DNA from: Muricea muricata
Lineage: Eukaryota > Cnidaria > Anthozoa > Malacalcyonacea > Plexauridae
Direction: 5' to 3'
DNA length: 64,000 nucleotides
NCBI GenBank assembly: GCA_963855995.1
Contig: OY979716.1
Location: forward strand, 18,161,040 to 18,225,039
How positions within the stretch are numbered: position 1 is the stretch's first letter; every line of letters begins with the position of its first letter. The position numbers and the translations under genes are program-made. The notes beneath the pieces were generated by a model, which did no database searches, was not told the DNA's origin, and was given only the letters and a program-made list of their open reading frames with translations. Below, piece by piece: positions 28,584-39,893 of the stretch.

Positions 28584-31500
28584 CATGACTGGCCAGTTAA
28601 AGAAACGCAAGAAAACAAGAACAGGCGTACGTGGGGAAAATACTGCCAGAGGCAGAGCAGATCGTCACGGCTTTCCAGCCAGAGCAAAGGGCTAGAGCAG
28701 TACAACTAAGAACGGCACTAAATGAACAACTAACGTTATCAGAACCCTTAGGACATTATGCAATTTATGGAAGACGACGACGAAGTCGACGAAACGGCTA
28801 TGGCAGACGAAATCGAAAAATGCTTGAAGTTGAGAAGTGAAATGAAAACTGCTATTGACATGATTGACGAGTTGCTACCACAAATGGTAACGGCGGTCGT
28901 AAGCAAAGCCGGTGATCTCGATAGTGTTGTCGAAGAAGACGAAGAGGTGCAATCTTCCGCCAGTGGACCAACGTATTCCCAGTCCACAAATCAGGGTCAC
29001 TCCGTCCGAGCGAAATTTCCTAAACTAGAGATAAAAAAGTTTAACGGCAAGATCGAAGAATGGCAAGAGTTCTGGGACGGGTTCGAAAGTGCGATCCATC
29101 AGAACGAATGCCTAAAGACAGTGGACAGATTTAATTACCTGAGAACCCTATTAACAGGACAAGCAAAATCAGCGATAGCGGGATTTTCCCCAACAACGGC
29201 TAACTACGAATCGGTAGTTCAACGTTTCAAGAAAAGGTATGGTAAAGATTCATTAATTAAACGTACCCATATTCAGGAACTATTAAATGTACAACCAGTG
29301 CATAGTGCGAAAGATTGTGGACGATTTGAGAGCGATGTACGATAAAATAGAAGCACATTACCGTGGGTTGTAAGCACTTGGTGTAGACGAGGCGACCGGC
29401 CTACTCAGATGTCGTAGTACCTGCTATTTTAGAAAAGATTCCAGAAATTGTGTGGCTCACGATAACTCATGACCACCCTCACAGCGAATGGAGTATTAAC
29501 GACGTGCTTACTGCCATGGAGAAAGAGATTGAATTGAGAGAACTATACCAGGCCAGCCGCCCAGATGAAGACAGAAGGAGATGAAACAATGGCCAATCTA
29601 CGGGAAATGCATTGAATGTAACCAAACAAGACGAGAGTTGTGCCAGGGGCAGATCTTGGATTTTCGAAAGGGTAGTCAAATAAAAAAATGTAGGGCGTGG
29701 CCAAAGGTGTGACAAAGGGCGTGGCCAGCAACCACAAATTTATGATTTGGTTGAAAAACTTCCCCAGGCCCCAAAATGCCCCCATGACAAAATAAAATAT
29801 GAATATCACCTCCAGTATATTTAGCATTTTCCCTTGGTTCAACAAATTGATTGAACAACAATTTGTTTCTAAATTTTAACAGAGTCTGGATAATAAGTAT
29901 AAATATTTCTATGCAATACAGTAGAAAGACCAAGAATACACAGAAATAAAGACCGCTTCTTATCAGTAATATTTAAAATAGCTTCAAGTCCAACCAAGTC
30001 ATTTTTAGCTATCCCTGTATCTAAGCACTCAACTGAAACAGACGAAGGTAACAGGCTATTGATACTTTTTTGGAAGTACTTACCATGCTCTTTTATAAGC
30101 GAGAAAAAAACAAGGAGGATTGCAATACTACCCGGCATTAAGAAAAAGCTCAGTAGATTTTAAAATCCAAAGGGTTTTCACTAAACTATTGTCACCTACC
30201 ATTACCAAGAACACAGAACTGTGCAAGCAATTACCAGAAGCCTCTGATCTTAGATGCACAATTAATGTTTGGTGAATCATGGTTTGTTAAATTTAAAGCA
30301 CTAACAATAATCACATATTCACATCATCGCATTACATATTTGGTGGAACAGTTACTTGAGTTCTATTTAGTAATATTTGTTAGTTATCATGACTGAATTT
30401 ATGGAACACATGTGGTCTGTGGTCGATAAAACTCTGTTTAAAGTATAAAGTCGATTATAAACTGATAAACATGTTGAATATTCACAGCAATTTTTTATTA
30501 TCAATTAAAATAACTCCTATTAATGCATTTGACTCAATGTTTCAACAACAAACATTACATATCGGGAAGCTATAGAACACATAAACTTCAACCTTTGCAC
30601 CGACCACGCGAAAGTGTGCTAATATGAACTGACATATTTAAATATTTATAGCAAATAAAGGATAGAGCTACGCATTAAACAAGGTGTCTTGCCTTATTGC
30701 TGAGCACTTCTTGCCCTGTCTCCTGGCAAAAGATAGGATGATGGTTGCAGCACTAAAATTTCAAGCCAGAGAACATCCAGTGTCATTGAGAGCGTCTAGC
30801 AGTTTATCAGCCGACTTGGCTTTCACGTTGTCGAGTCTTTCAAAAGTGCATCATTCATCTTTCGAACGAACTCATCGTCATTCGAGTCAAACGCAGCTTT
30901 AACTCCCTCGAAGTCGTATTCACTTATTTTAAAACACTGTCGAGTGTAAACTTACAACTCAATTTTACTTATGCGAACGCATATTAATTTTAGTTAGGCG
31001 GAAGTCAGCAAGTATATATATAGTTCAATGCTAAATACTACGTTAGTTAATTTAGTTTAGGCAGACTCTGCACATTAATTTTAGTTAGGCGGAAGTCAGC
31101 AAAACATGATGTTTTGGGTCGCCACCAACCTGTACTAACAAGCTTTGTGATTGGTTGGTTATAACAATGAAAGACAATAAACTATAGAAATTGGTTTTCT
31201 AAAGAACGAATCACAAACAATGATGACTTTTGTTTCAAAAGTCTGGCCACAAGGCCCGGTATTTACCCGATGTTTTGGCCAATCAGAACTCCGGAATATT
31301 GCGTAAATTAGGCAGACCCCCGCAAAGTTTAGGCAAACGTCATTTTGCCTAACTCGAGATCAGTTATAAAATCTGGACTGTCAACAAACGCCGCAAAATT
31401 TAAACAAAGTCGTTTTGCCTTAAGTAGAGGTCAGTGAAAGTAACTGGACCGCCAACAAATGTAAAATATGTATTTCTGTATTATATTGAATTTTGGAGAG

Positions 31501-31809
31501 ATAACTATCGCTAGAATTTCTAATTAGTGAAATTTTGCGTATGTCGCGTGCCTAACTGGACTACCCCTAGATCCGCGCCTGAGTTGTGCGTTCTGTCAAG
31601 GGAAACACCGACAGGAAGACTGTAAGAAGGTGACGGATACAAAGGAACGTAAGCATATTGTAATGAAATATTCCAGGTGTTTTAGTTGCATGAAAAGAGG
31701 ACATAGGGCACGGGATTGAAAGCATGTCCTTTTTTGTAAAAATTGTAAAAGTAAACATCACACTACCATGTGCAAGGCTGGTGCGAAAGGGGCAGATGAC
31801 ACTGCTGCT
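28584..31809 (+). pseudogene. BEL/Pao gag, split by a hAT-like insertion
   Basis: Start MTGQLKKRKKTRTGVRG at 28584. After a frameshift near 28760 the main frame gives ADEIEKCLKLRSEMKTAIDM and KLEIKKFNGKIEEWQEFWDG then FESAIH, FNYLRTLLTGQAKSAIAGFS (the DUF1759 gag domain of BEL/Pao). After stops at 29343 and beyond it continues with VVVPAILEKIPEIVWLTIT. At 29644-31581 it is interrupted; downstream it resumes as CAFCQGKHRQEDC, CFSCMKRGHRARD, CKNCKSKHHTTMC, the zinc-knuckle region. Protease and RT are absent; a gypsy element follows at 31810. Confidence 0.75.
29644..31581. mobile_element. Non-autonomous hAT-like transposon
   Basis: An 8-bp direct duplication AGTTGTGC flanks it (29636-29643 and 31582-31589). 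Ends CAGGGGCAGATCTTGG and, reverse-complemented, CAGGCGCGGATCTAGG form short imperfect inverted repeats starting CAGG. 8-bp duplication plus CAGGG-type ends is the hAT signature. Removing 1938 bp plus one duplication restores the BEL gag frame (DESC-AFCQGK). Inside there is no transposase. A 29-bp motif (ATTAATTTTAGTTAGGCGGA then AGTCAGCAA) occurs twice at about 30988 and 31073. The rest is non-coding. Confidence 0.75.
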
Positions 31810-32047
31810 TGTAACGATTATGTAAACAGTTAAAGACTTAGCATAATTTGCGTTGTAGAATGTGGTGAGCGCTTCCTTTCCTGTGGGCACCCTTCCTGTG
31901 CGTAGCTAGTTTATGTAAATTATGTAGAGTCATGGAAAACCACCCTATTTCACTAGCATACAGTATAAATAGAGAAAAGTCATGACAAATAAAGGAGATT
32001 CTAACTGGAAGAGGTTCTGTGTATTATTGGTGTCTCGGTCGGTTACA
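31810..32047 (+). repeat. 5' LTR of the deleted gypsy
   Basis: Starts TGTAACGATTATGTAAACAG and ends CGGTCGGTTACA. It contains CAGTATAAATAG (TATA) at about 31962 and GACAAATAAAGGAG (polyadenylation signal) at about 31984. Matches the 3' LTR along its length, with an indel of about 20 bp and scattered changes. Confidence 0.85.
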
Positions 32048-32082
32048 AATCTGGTGGCAGCGGTAAAAAATTGTTTTAGTAT

Positions 32083-32608
32083 GTCTTCAAGTATTTTACC
32101 AGGACGATTTGATAATGGCGATTTTGAATGCTGGTTGCGTGAATTCAACGCTTGTTGTGACGCCAATGGTTGGAAGGTCACCGCCGAACGTTATGACAAA
32201 ATTTTAAAGTTGCCCGCGTTCCTTCGATGTAAAACCGCGAGCCACTTTTACGCCATTCCTGCGGAAAAGCGTACCAAGTTTGCCAATGCTGTCGCGGAGC
32301 ATCAAAAGTCTCTTAGCCCAGCTGCTCAACACCAGACTTTCTATGCGTTGTTTGAAAGTCGTGTTCTTCGCGCCGGAGAGGATCCTGCTGTATATGAATG
32401 GGAACTTGAGAATCTTCTCGCCAAAGCTGATCCCGAACTATCCGATGGTGGGAAGACAGCTTTGATTCAAGGACAATTTATGAAAGGTCTGCCCAACCTC
32501 CTCAAGTTGAAATTGTTGGAGCATAATCCAACGCCGACCTCGAAGAAATGCTTGCTTTCGTCCAGCGATACCGTGCTGTTGAAGGGGTTGCCAGACAACT
32601 CACAATAA
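32083..32608 (+). CDS. Gypsy Gag (partial)
   Basis: ATG at about 32083 (MSSSILPGRFDNGDFECWLR), then CCDANGWKVTAERYDKILKL, SHFYAIPAEKR, GEDPAVYEWELENLLAKADP, and FMKGLPNLLKLKLLEH. It is closely similar to the Gag at 59.4-60.3 kb (MSGASILPGKFDG, CCDANGWK, GEDPAVYKWELEQA). It forms the viral-like core particle in this family. The ORF loses homology near 32590, at the deletion joint with integrase, so no zinc knuckle remains. Confidence 0.75.
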
Positions 32609-33510
32609 GCATATACTTGTCGTCGTCGATCCCTTCACTAAATGGTGTGAGGCCTTTGCTACCCCTGATGAAAAAGCAAGCACAGTAGCTCCACTTTTGA
32701 TAAGTAGAATATTTTCTAGATTCGATCCCTGTGCAGTTTTACACTCCGATCAAGGTCGTAATTTTGAAAGCGTTTTGATGCCTGAGATATGTGATTCAAT
32801 GGGAATAACCAAGACCAGAACAACGGCTTATCATCGTCAGTGTGACGGTCAAACAAAACGACAAAACAGAACATTTCAGAACATGTTGTCATCTTTTGCT
32901 TCAAGTCGAAGAGATGATTGGGATTTATGGCTAGACAGTGTCACATTTGCATATAACACGATTAAGCATGATGTACTCGGAGTTTCTCCCTATAGTTTTT
33001 GGCCGTGCTCCGGGATTGCCTTTAGAATTGGAGTTAGGCATGATACTTTCAAATCCATCCACTCGCAACAAGTATATACACACACTTAGATCAGTACTCC
33101 GTGACGTTAGACAAATCGCAAAGCAGCAGCTTACCAAAGTACCCGAAAAACGAGCAGGGCACAATAAACGACAAACACCTGGAGGACATTTTGTGAAGGT
33201 CAAACGGTAATTTTAAGGCGACCTAAAGGCTGGAAATTAGGCAGTAAATGGGTTGGGCCTTACCGCATTCAAAAACGGATGGGGGTTAATTACAAAATAG
33301 TATCTCAGGGTGGTGAGGGAAAAGTTGTTCATCATGATCAACTTAAGTTAAGTTATGTCCCTTTTCAACTGGGTGAACTTGTTTGCCCATTTTAAGAAAT
33401 AGGTGAGTTTCAGGTGGTTGAGGTTGCACCTCAACAGGTGGGAAACTTTGGAGCAAGGCCTGCCAGACTTAGACAAAATATACGACCTCCCAATCGTTAT
33501 GGCTATTATT
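32609..33510 (+). pseudogene. Gypsy integrase (core and C-terminal parts), broken
   Basis: Begins mid-core: ILVVVDPFTKWCEAFATPDE (first Asp region), AVLHSDQGRNFESVLMPEIC (second Asp), TTAYHRQCDGQTKRQNRTFQ, where the usual DGQVERxN has become DGQTKRQN, so the catalytic Glu is Lys. A frameshift at about 32995 separates SPYSF from FGRAPGLPLELE. The C-terminal GPY-type segment (GWKLGSKWVGPYRIQKRMGV then NYKIVSQGG, with a stop) runs to about 33400. Zinc-binding N-terminus is missing. Confidence 0.65.
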
Positions 33511-33560
33511 AGCAAGCTAAAGACTGTTGTCGGGACGAGAACATTAAAGGAGGAGGATGG

Positions 33561-33801
33561 TGTAACGATTATGTAAATGTAATAAATGACTTAGCATAAC
33601 TTGCGCGTGGTCATGACGTTGTAGAATGTGGTCAGCACTTCCTTTCCTGTGGGCACCCGTCCTGTGCGTAGTTTATTCAAGTTATGTAGAGTATTAGAAA
33701 ACGCCCTATTTCACTAGCATATAAATAGAGAGATCATGACAAATAAAGGAGGTTCTAATTGGAAGAGGCTCTGTGTGTTATTGGTGCCTCGGTCCGTTAC
33801 A
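33561..33801 (+). repeat. 3' LTR of the deleted gypsy
   Basis: TGTAACGATTATGTAAATGT to GGTCCGTTACA, with GCATATAAATAGAG (TATA) and GACAAATAAAGGAG. About 241 bp, with the same order of blocks as the 5' LTR. Confidence 0.85.
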
Positions 33802-34440
33802 TGCTCTGTCCCGAGGCAAAGTTTTAAATGTATTTAAAGACAAACTATTGGCTTTCAGTTCCACTGGTAACTCGTTCCACATTTTTGCACCACAATAACT
33901 AACGCCTTTTTTAGAAAGTTTTTTCTTGGCTTTTGTAGAGTATAATCGATACCATTATTGCGTAAATTATAATTATCATTATTCTTTATGAGGAATAAGT
34001 TTGAGATCTTTCCTGGGTATTCACTATTGGCGTCTTTATGCATAAATATCGCCTTATTATTGCCCCATCTTTCCATCAATGGTTGCCACCTTAATTCTTG
34101 CAATATATCCTCAGATCTGACATCATATGATTTGCCAGTTATGACCCTTGCAGTCCTGTTTTGCATTTTTTGTAGTTTTCCAAGCAAATATGCATTTTCT
34201 ATATCCCAAACAAGGCTGCAATAGTCAAAGTGGGGTAATATAATTGCATTATGCACAGGAATTAGGGTTGACTGAGGTACAAAAGCTTTTATGCGTCGAA
34301 TAATTCCTATGCCTTTTGAGACTTTGCTGCAACAGTATTTATATGTGCATTTCATTTTAGTTGGTCCTCGACAATAACTCCTGACGTTTTTGTTTCTTTA
34401 GCTTTCTTTATTTTATTATCTCCCAGTTTATAACTATATT
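33802..34440 (-). mobile_element. LINE RT C-terminal fragment (minus strand)
   Basis: Minus-strand reading: KETKTSGVIVEDQLK, then CSKVSKGIGIIRRIKAFVPQ, then PHFDYCSLVWDIENAYLLGK, LQKMQNRTARVITGKSYDV, and after a frameshift YCGAKMWNELPVELKANSLS. This is the thumb and C-terminal region of a CR1/L2-type LINE. The gypsy 3' LTR abuts its last codons, so the gypsy inserted at or next to the LINE end. One stop (TAG) between VEDQLK and NAH in one reading. Confidence 0.75.
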
Positions 34441-34443
34441 GAT

Positions 34444-34740
34444 TTGGACTTAAAGGAGTTTAAGTTAGGCCGAAAGAAAATTGATATTCTAAATACCCTC
34501 ACGGAGATATTTGCCATCTTAAAATCTGATAAAGGAAATGGAATTGTGCCCGTCGCTTGTATTTTTACTCCATCGTTTGTTGTATATTTCAATGGTACTG
34601 ACGTCGAGGCCACTATGAACAGTACAATGTCTACATTAACGGTACTTGATGCCACAACAGAATATAATGGAACATTAACTGCAAAGTACAAGGTCTTTCT
34701 GCATCGTCAGGGGGAACATGGCGCTCCCAGCACAATCTAA
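34444..34740 (+). CDS. Unknown ORF, possible extracellular-domain exon
   Basis: 98-codon ORF with MDLKEFKLGRKKIDILNTLT, NGIVPVACIFTPSFVVYFNG and a Thr-rich part (TMSTLTVLDATTEYNGTLTA) with N-glycosylation sequons (NGT, NST). Composition looks like a beta-rich extracellular segment. The upstream frame is open to the LINE boundary. No family recognised; chance ORF not excluded. Confidence 0.25.
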   Translation: MDLKEFKLGRKKIDILNTLTEIFAILKSDKGNGIVPVACIFTPSFVVYFNGTDVEATMNSTMSTLTVLDATTEYNGTLTAKYKVFLHRQGEHGAPSTI

Positions 34741-35176
34741 AAGTTACTGTCATTATGACAGGTGCAAACGAGCACCAATCACATGAATGGTTTAGCAGGC
34801 CCAGTAACACTGCGATAATGGGCAGTGGAATATTTCTCGATGCATATATGATTTAAAAATGGTTGGGTTTCACTCAATGTATTTTTTACATAGGACAACG
34901 ATTGGTGGCTAGCTTTACACATATAGCTACTTTATGCCCCGTGTAAGCGAGCAAATTTAATTTCGCCAATTGGGTTCTTTGGTCCATCTTTTAGTCCGGT
35001 TTAGAAGGGTGTTTTCTTAGATAGAACGTCTTGTGCTTGTAACGTACTTTAAAATGTGTGTATGGCTGAGCCTCATCTTTTTGTTTTCCAGTAAAAAGTT
35101 TCTTCTGTCAAATGTCTGTTGGATAAGTTAGAGAAATCTGGCATCTCACTTAGTAATTTATAACTATTTTTTTTGT
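34741..35176 (+). other. Spacer without recognised feature
   Basis: No coding sequence, repeats or terminal structures seen. Confidence 0.3.
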
Positions 35177-35216
35177 TTTTTGTTTAAGAATAGTTTCTCA
35201 AAGGATAGTCAAGTTT

Positions 35217-35643
35217 GTGTTTCAAAAAATGGAAAAAGAACTGAAACACATCCCATTCTTCATGAAGCTGAAGACGTTTCTGCTGGAAGCCAAAATCAAG
35301 TTCGGAAACGCAAATTTCCTGAATGCCCAGTCGGCTCTGGAAAAGGAACTGATGAAAAACGTGTTCGCCTCAGATCCACTGATGGTAGAAGCAAAGAAGA
35401 ACATGGAGGACTTGGAGGACCAGGTCATATTATGAAAATGGCATCACAGGAAAATATAATAAAGAGAAGGTGAAGATTTATAAAGAGTTAATAGACTATT
35501 CTTCAGAATTATTAGACGCACACACTTCCAATTCCGAGTACAACCACTTTGATCAAATCTATTGTAGGCATGTTAAAAAAGATGAAATGAAAAATGACGA
35601 TAAACTTAGACAATTGCTGGTTCGTGCTGCTCATATTTTATAG
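35217..35643 (+). pseudogene. Unknown helical protein, one frameshift
   Basis: Frame 1 from 35217: MFQKMEKELKHIPFFMKLKT, then LLEAKIKFGNANFLNAQSAL to MEDLEDQVIL (35432). The neighbouring frame continues with YENGITGKYNKEKVKIYKEL to KLRQLLVRAAHIL and stop at 35643. About 140 codons in total, helical and charged. A one-base slip near 35432 breaks it. The next ORF starts 36 bp later in the same direction. Confidence 0.3.
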
Positions 35644-35678
35644 TTATTTTTTAGTTTGAAATAAAAAATACTGGCAAT

Positions 35679-36029
35679 ATGGGAAACGGTCTCTTCTTGA
35701 GAGAAGGAGCAAAAGTCCGTTACGGAGAAATATTAGCAAAGATAAAATTAATATATCAGCAAAGCGATCATTCTGATTGTGTGAAATCACTACAATGGCG
35801 TTTTTGTCAACATAAAGGAACGTCATGCGCCAATTGTTTAGTTACTAAACTAGTTAGTCTTATGTGTGCTGTTAACTGTAGCACAACGGATCAAACTGTT
35901 TTTGGTACTAAGGAAAGGGAGTATTTAGTTTGGATATTTAAATGTCATTGGACTGGGCCCATGCAAGTCTTTGATAATTATGGTAAACATAATAAGGGAC
36001 ATATCGGTTGCAGGCAATCTATATCATAA
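35679..36029 (+). CDS. Unknown Cys-containing small protein
   Basis: 116-codon intact ORF: MGNGLFLREGAKVRYGEILA, then CQHKGTSCANCLVTKLVSLM with CAVNC. The second residue is Gly (possible N-myristoylation). The Cys cluster (CQHKGTSCANC) could bind metal. It may be paired with the 35217 gene, but no function can be given. Confidence 0.3.
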   Translation: MGNGLFLREGAKVRYGEILAKIKLIYQQSDHSDCVKSLQWRFCQHKGTSCANCLVTKLVSLMCAVNCSTTDQTVFGTKEREYLVWIFKCHWTGPMQVFDNYGKHNKGHIGCRQSIS

Positions 36030-36584
36030 TATAATAATCATATAATTAAAACACCATGTGTACAAATGAAAAAGAAATATGAAATTATATTTGAAAAAAT
36101 TTACATTTGTGTTATTTCTATATCCTCGTCTTCTTTGCAAGTTAGTTTAGTTGGAAAAAAATACCAGCATATAGCTGATGTTTAGAAATGGTTTAGTGAA
36201 AACATTTTATCAATGGTAACCACCAGGGAAGATGATAATTTAATGGAGGAGGAAATCACTGAACTGTTTTTATCTGCACCAAACATATGACAGCAGAAAT
36301 GTTGTGCAAAAAGTTGAGAAATTTTGGTGATGTATTTCATTAATGAAGTATTCCAGGCTCAAAAATCAATGAACTTTAATGTTACTGTAGGCTTGCTTGA
36401 AAGAACTTTAAAAAAAAAACCATTGTTTATTCTGTTTTAGTTTTGTTGGGTATAACATTGCCATTGATCCTAAATATTGTATTTTATATATGACAATGAG
36501 AATGTTGTCCTCAGTGAAACTGCTGAAGAGTTTTCTGTTACTATTTTTAATATTTAGCAAGGGGTTTTGATGTTGTGACATTTA
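36030..36584 (+). other. Spacer, decayed coding traces only
   Basis: Short open pieces (for example VTTREDDNLMEEEITELF at about 36215) occur without a continuous frame. Nothing assignable. Confidence 0.25.
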
Positions 36585-36586
36585 TA

Positions 36587-37172
36587 CAGGGTGTATCAAA
36601 AAGGAGGTAATCGAACTTTGATGTGCTCTATGGCGTTCAATATTTAACTTACAGAAATAATTCTTACGTAGTTGGAAAGACCAGGCTTTTAGCTTTTAAT
36701 TGCCATCGTTTTTGTAAAATTTGAAGAAAAATCAAGCAAATACAAATGCGATAAAAATTGCAGGTCGAAATCACACTTTTTCACCGTTGGGAGTTTATTG
36801 AAAATCTGTTGAAATTTAATCCCATTAGGGAATTAAATTACAAAGTTAATTGACCAATTTTAGCTTAGGTAGTGAACTTCTGGCATTTTATTTGTGATGT
36901 TAATTGTTTCTCGTGACAGGTAAATGATTAATGAAATTTTCTTTTCTTATTCGCTGCCCTAATAATGCTCAGAGGTGAAAATATGCGATTTCGACCGGCT
37001 ATTTTCATTTGATTCCTATTTGCCCAATCTTTCTTCAAATTTCACAAAAATGATGACAATCGAAAGCAAAAAGCCTGGTCTTTCCGCTTGCGGAAGAATG
37101 ATTTCTGTAGATTGTATAATAAATGCGCTAGAGCACTGCAAAGTTCGATTACCTTTTTTTTGATACACCCTG
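36587..37172. mobile_element. Long-TIR mariner-type MITE
   Basis: Starts CAGGGTGTATCAAAAAGGAG and ends as its inverse (CTTTTTTTTGATACACCCTG), with TA on both sides (36585-36586, 37173-37174). Inverted similarity extends about 200 bp inward on each arm (shared GGAAAGACCAGGCTTTT, GGTCGAAATC blocks), so most of the 586-bp element folds on itself. The end sequence CAGGGTGTAT is shared with the 22.6-27.4-kb mariner. No coding sequence. Confidence 0.8.
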
Positions 37173-37174
37173 TA

Positions 37175-37565
37175 TTAAAAAGCTAGCTTCAATATACACA
37201 ATTTGTATTTATTTTGTGTTGGTTTGTGTCACTTTTCAACTCTATAAGCATGTTATTTTTTGCAGATGGACAAGATGTCCTATTTGTTTCCCCCATAGGC
37301 CTTAGAACAAGGGCTATAGTTTAAGTTTATGCTTCAAAAATTAATAGAAATTTTGAGAAAGAATAATTGAATGAATGGGAAGTTTTTAGAGGTGCCAACT
37401 ATATAATGTCCAGGGGCCGGTTGTTAGAAGCCCGTTTAGCTTAAAGGTGGATAAGTCAAAATTAAATAATACTCTTACATCACTGGTGAATCGGTTAACT
37501 TAAATATTTTGCACTAATAATTGTTTGTTTGTTATTTTATCTGTTTGATTAATTAGCAGGAATAA
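37175..37565 (+). other. Spacer without recognised feature
   Basis: AT-rich non-coding DNA between two foldback elements. Confidence 0.3.
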
Positions 37566-37760
37566 CCAAAAAAATTATCACCTAGATGCATCTGAGAAGA
37601 AAAATTAAAATTTGTCGTTTTGACAAATAGGGTTGACCATTATTTAATTGGTCGTTTTTATTGGTTAAAAGGACCAATTAACTAACGGTTAATCTTATTG
37701 GTCAAAACGACCATTTTTAGTTGTTCCTCTCAGATGCATCCAGGTGACCAATTTTTTTGG
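37566..37760. repeat. 195-bp foldback repeat
   Basis: The left arm CCAAAAAAATTATCACCTAG then ATGCATCTGAG and the right arm CTCAGATGCAT then CCAGGTGACCAATTTTTTTGG are inverted copies. Inside, TTTGTCGTTTTGACAAAT and TTGGTCAAAACGACCAT extend the stem. A hairpin MITE; no target duplication settled. Confidence 0.65.
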
Positions 37761-39654
37761 TCACTTCGATCAATCATCTTTTACATTTCTCACAATGATT
37801 ACCGGTCTTGTTCACTTTAACTTTTTCATTTTATGCATGCTTATAGTGGTAAACGTTATGCTGGATATATTTTGATGCATATAAACAAAATAAACAAAAT
37901 AACATGATGTTATAGCAAAAACATTTGGAAATTTTGTTACGACTTTCGACTGGTATGTCCCTCAATCATGAAAAGTTTATGTTATAGATTTCATAGATAA
38001 ATTACAAAGTCAAGAAGTGAATTCTTTTGCCTGTGCATCAAAATGCTTGCCTGCATATGTGCATTGTTTCCGCTCAAATCATTTCATTCCCATGATAATT
38101 AATATTAACAAAAAATGTAAGTATTATAGCACAGATAATGTAAGGCCGAAACTTCATGTTCACAAAATGAAACAAAATGAACAATGTTACGGCAATAACA
38201 ATCCAACACACAACAAGTACTACACGTACAAAGACGATACCATATAACATCTAGAACGTTACTGATAAAATCTGACAAAGACGATATATACAGTACACAA
38301 ATATTGGGCATGAAGCTCAAGCTGACACGGCCAGCATGAGGCTCAAACTGACATGAAAAGGCATTTCATGATATGATATTAAACCGTGCGTGTTGTTCAA
38401 TTTCAGCATTGAACAAAGTGCACACGAACATTGCCATTTGAGCTATCAGTAGAGAAACAAAAATCGTACCTCACTTGTTCAAACCTTAGCCTGTATTATC
38501 GACCTCCAAGTAATCTTTGACACATCCTACATGTAGCTAGTTAGCCAGCTGCTATTTCGAACTGTACCAAAAAGAAGAAGTCTTTTCCAAAGATCCTTGT
38601 TATACCCACTCAGATCTGAAAACAAAATCAAACAACGGGCCTTGACGTTTTAATACCAGGGATTAGACAGACAGAGCGCAGTCTTAATTGAGGTTCCTTA
38701 TCTGGCTGGTTTATTCTCCGATGCAGCGAGAACATACAGTATCTGCCCAAAAGGCTGACTTTGGTATTTCGTTACTTAACGTTTTATAAGCAACGTCTCT
38801 ATGACTCAATCAGATATAAGATTTATATCAAGGGTAGCATCATGCGTTTTCTTTTGCATAACCTTGTTCCCAGAGCCTATTCGTGGTGAATCATGTGGTG
38901 GCAAGAGGCCCTGACAAAGGCTTGTTGTTACAGGACAAACTTTTCAGTATATTTGGAAAGTTTATTACAGAAATTCAGAACCCAATAATTTGTAGGAAAA
39001 TTTTCCAACAGTATTGGAAAATTTGACAACCAACTTTTGCCAAGGGCTTCTACCTCACGTTCTACACTGGAGAGCAGGGCAACGAGGTTGTCTTTTGCAT
39101 TAATTGCATTTTTGTTTACGAGTGCCCAGAACACAGTTTATAGCTGATAGCTACAATACTAAGCAATGTAGCGTTTCATACCTTTACTCGTAATTCTCGC
39201 TTGAGTTGGCTCGATATTTTTGACAGTAAAAGACAAAAGATCAACGGAACATCACTTGATAATCGATTATAGCCTAATAATCTATGAATTATAAAAAAAG
39301 AAATGAAGCCATAAATAACTTTCCATTATCCTCACTACAGTTTACCAGTGAAACACTTGCTTCTTATTATTGTGACAAAACGTCTACAAAGTTAGTTTTT
39401 CCTGAAAAAAATTGTGAAATTCAGGAATCCCATACCTTTGTATAAATGGATGAATGTCGAGTACTTTGGTCTTTGCCAATGACTACCATGAAGTTAGAAG
39501 TGAAGACCTCAAAATCATTTTCTATTTGTTTTGTATAAACAACCTAGATAATAACGTGTACAGTTCTAAGTTGTGAAGGGAAGATACGACACCGGTAGAA
39601 AATTGACCTGCAACGGACACTTTGGCATTACATACGTAAAATTATATGTCATGA
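37761..39654 (+). other. Long non-coding stretch
   Basis: No gene recognised. A 68-codon minus-strand ORF at 38928-39134 (FWALVNKNAINAKDNLVALL) is the only open frame with protein-like composition and could not be assigned. Confidence 0.3.
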
Positions 39655-39855
39655 TGTGACAAGTTTTCAAGAAAACATCAAAAGTTTTTATTAAATATAT
39701 GATCAAAAGCGAATACAAATTTCTATATATTTACGACTCCTCCTTTCTTGTTGACTTAAGCTATTCTTATGCTATTTTTAGTATTAAGTCCCGCCCCCTG
39801 AATATCAATATCCAACGTAAGTTTTTTTTTAAAAAATAGAATGTCAAATGTCACA
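39655..39855 (-). repeat. 3' LTR of the Gmr1-type element
   Basis: On the plus strand TGTGACAAGTTTTCAAG to AATGTCACA; 201 bp; one difference from the other LTR (CTATATATTTAC here, CTATATGTTTAC there). On the coding strand TTAATACTAAAAATAGC and TTTAATAAAAAC supply likely promoter and polyadenylation signals. Confidence 0.92.
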
Positions 39856-39893
39856 TATCCCCCTTTTTCTCCATGAACAAAATTCTATTTTGT

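Larger units (their letters stand above)
31810..33801 (+). mobile_element. Internally deleted Ty3/gypsy element with two LTRs
   Basis: Both LTRs present (31810-32047 and 33561-33801; TGTAACGATT to GTTACA). A 4-bp TGCT flanks both sides. PBS GGTGGCAGCGG lies 3-4 bp after the 5' LTR and a polypurine tract AAAGGAGGAGGATGG just before the 3' LTR. Interior about 1.5 kb: gag, then a jump straight to integrase; protease, RT and RNase H are missing. It is related to the 55.28-60.55-kb element (same PBS, same polypurine tract, similar Gag). Confidence 0.85.

Noticed and set aside
38928..39134. 68-codon minus-strand ORF as a gene
   Set aside because: Protein-like composition but no motif, promoter or neighbour to support it; mentioned only under the non-coding stretch.
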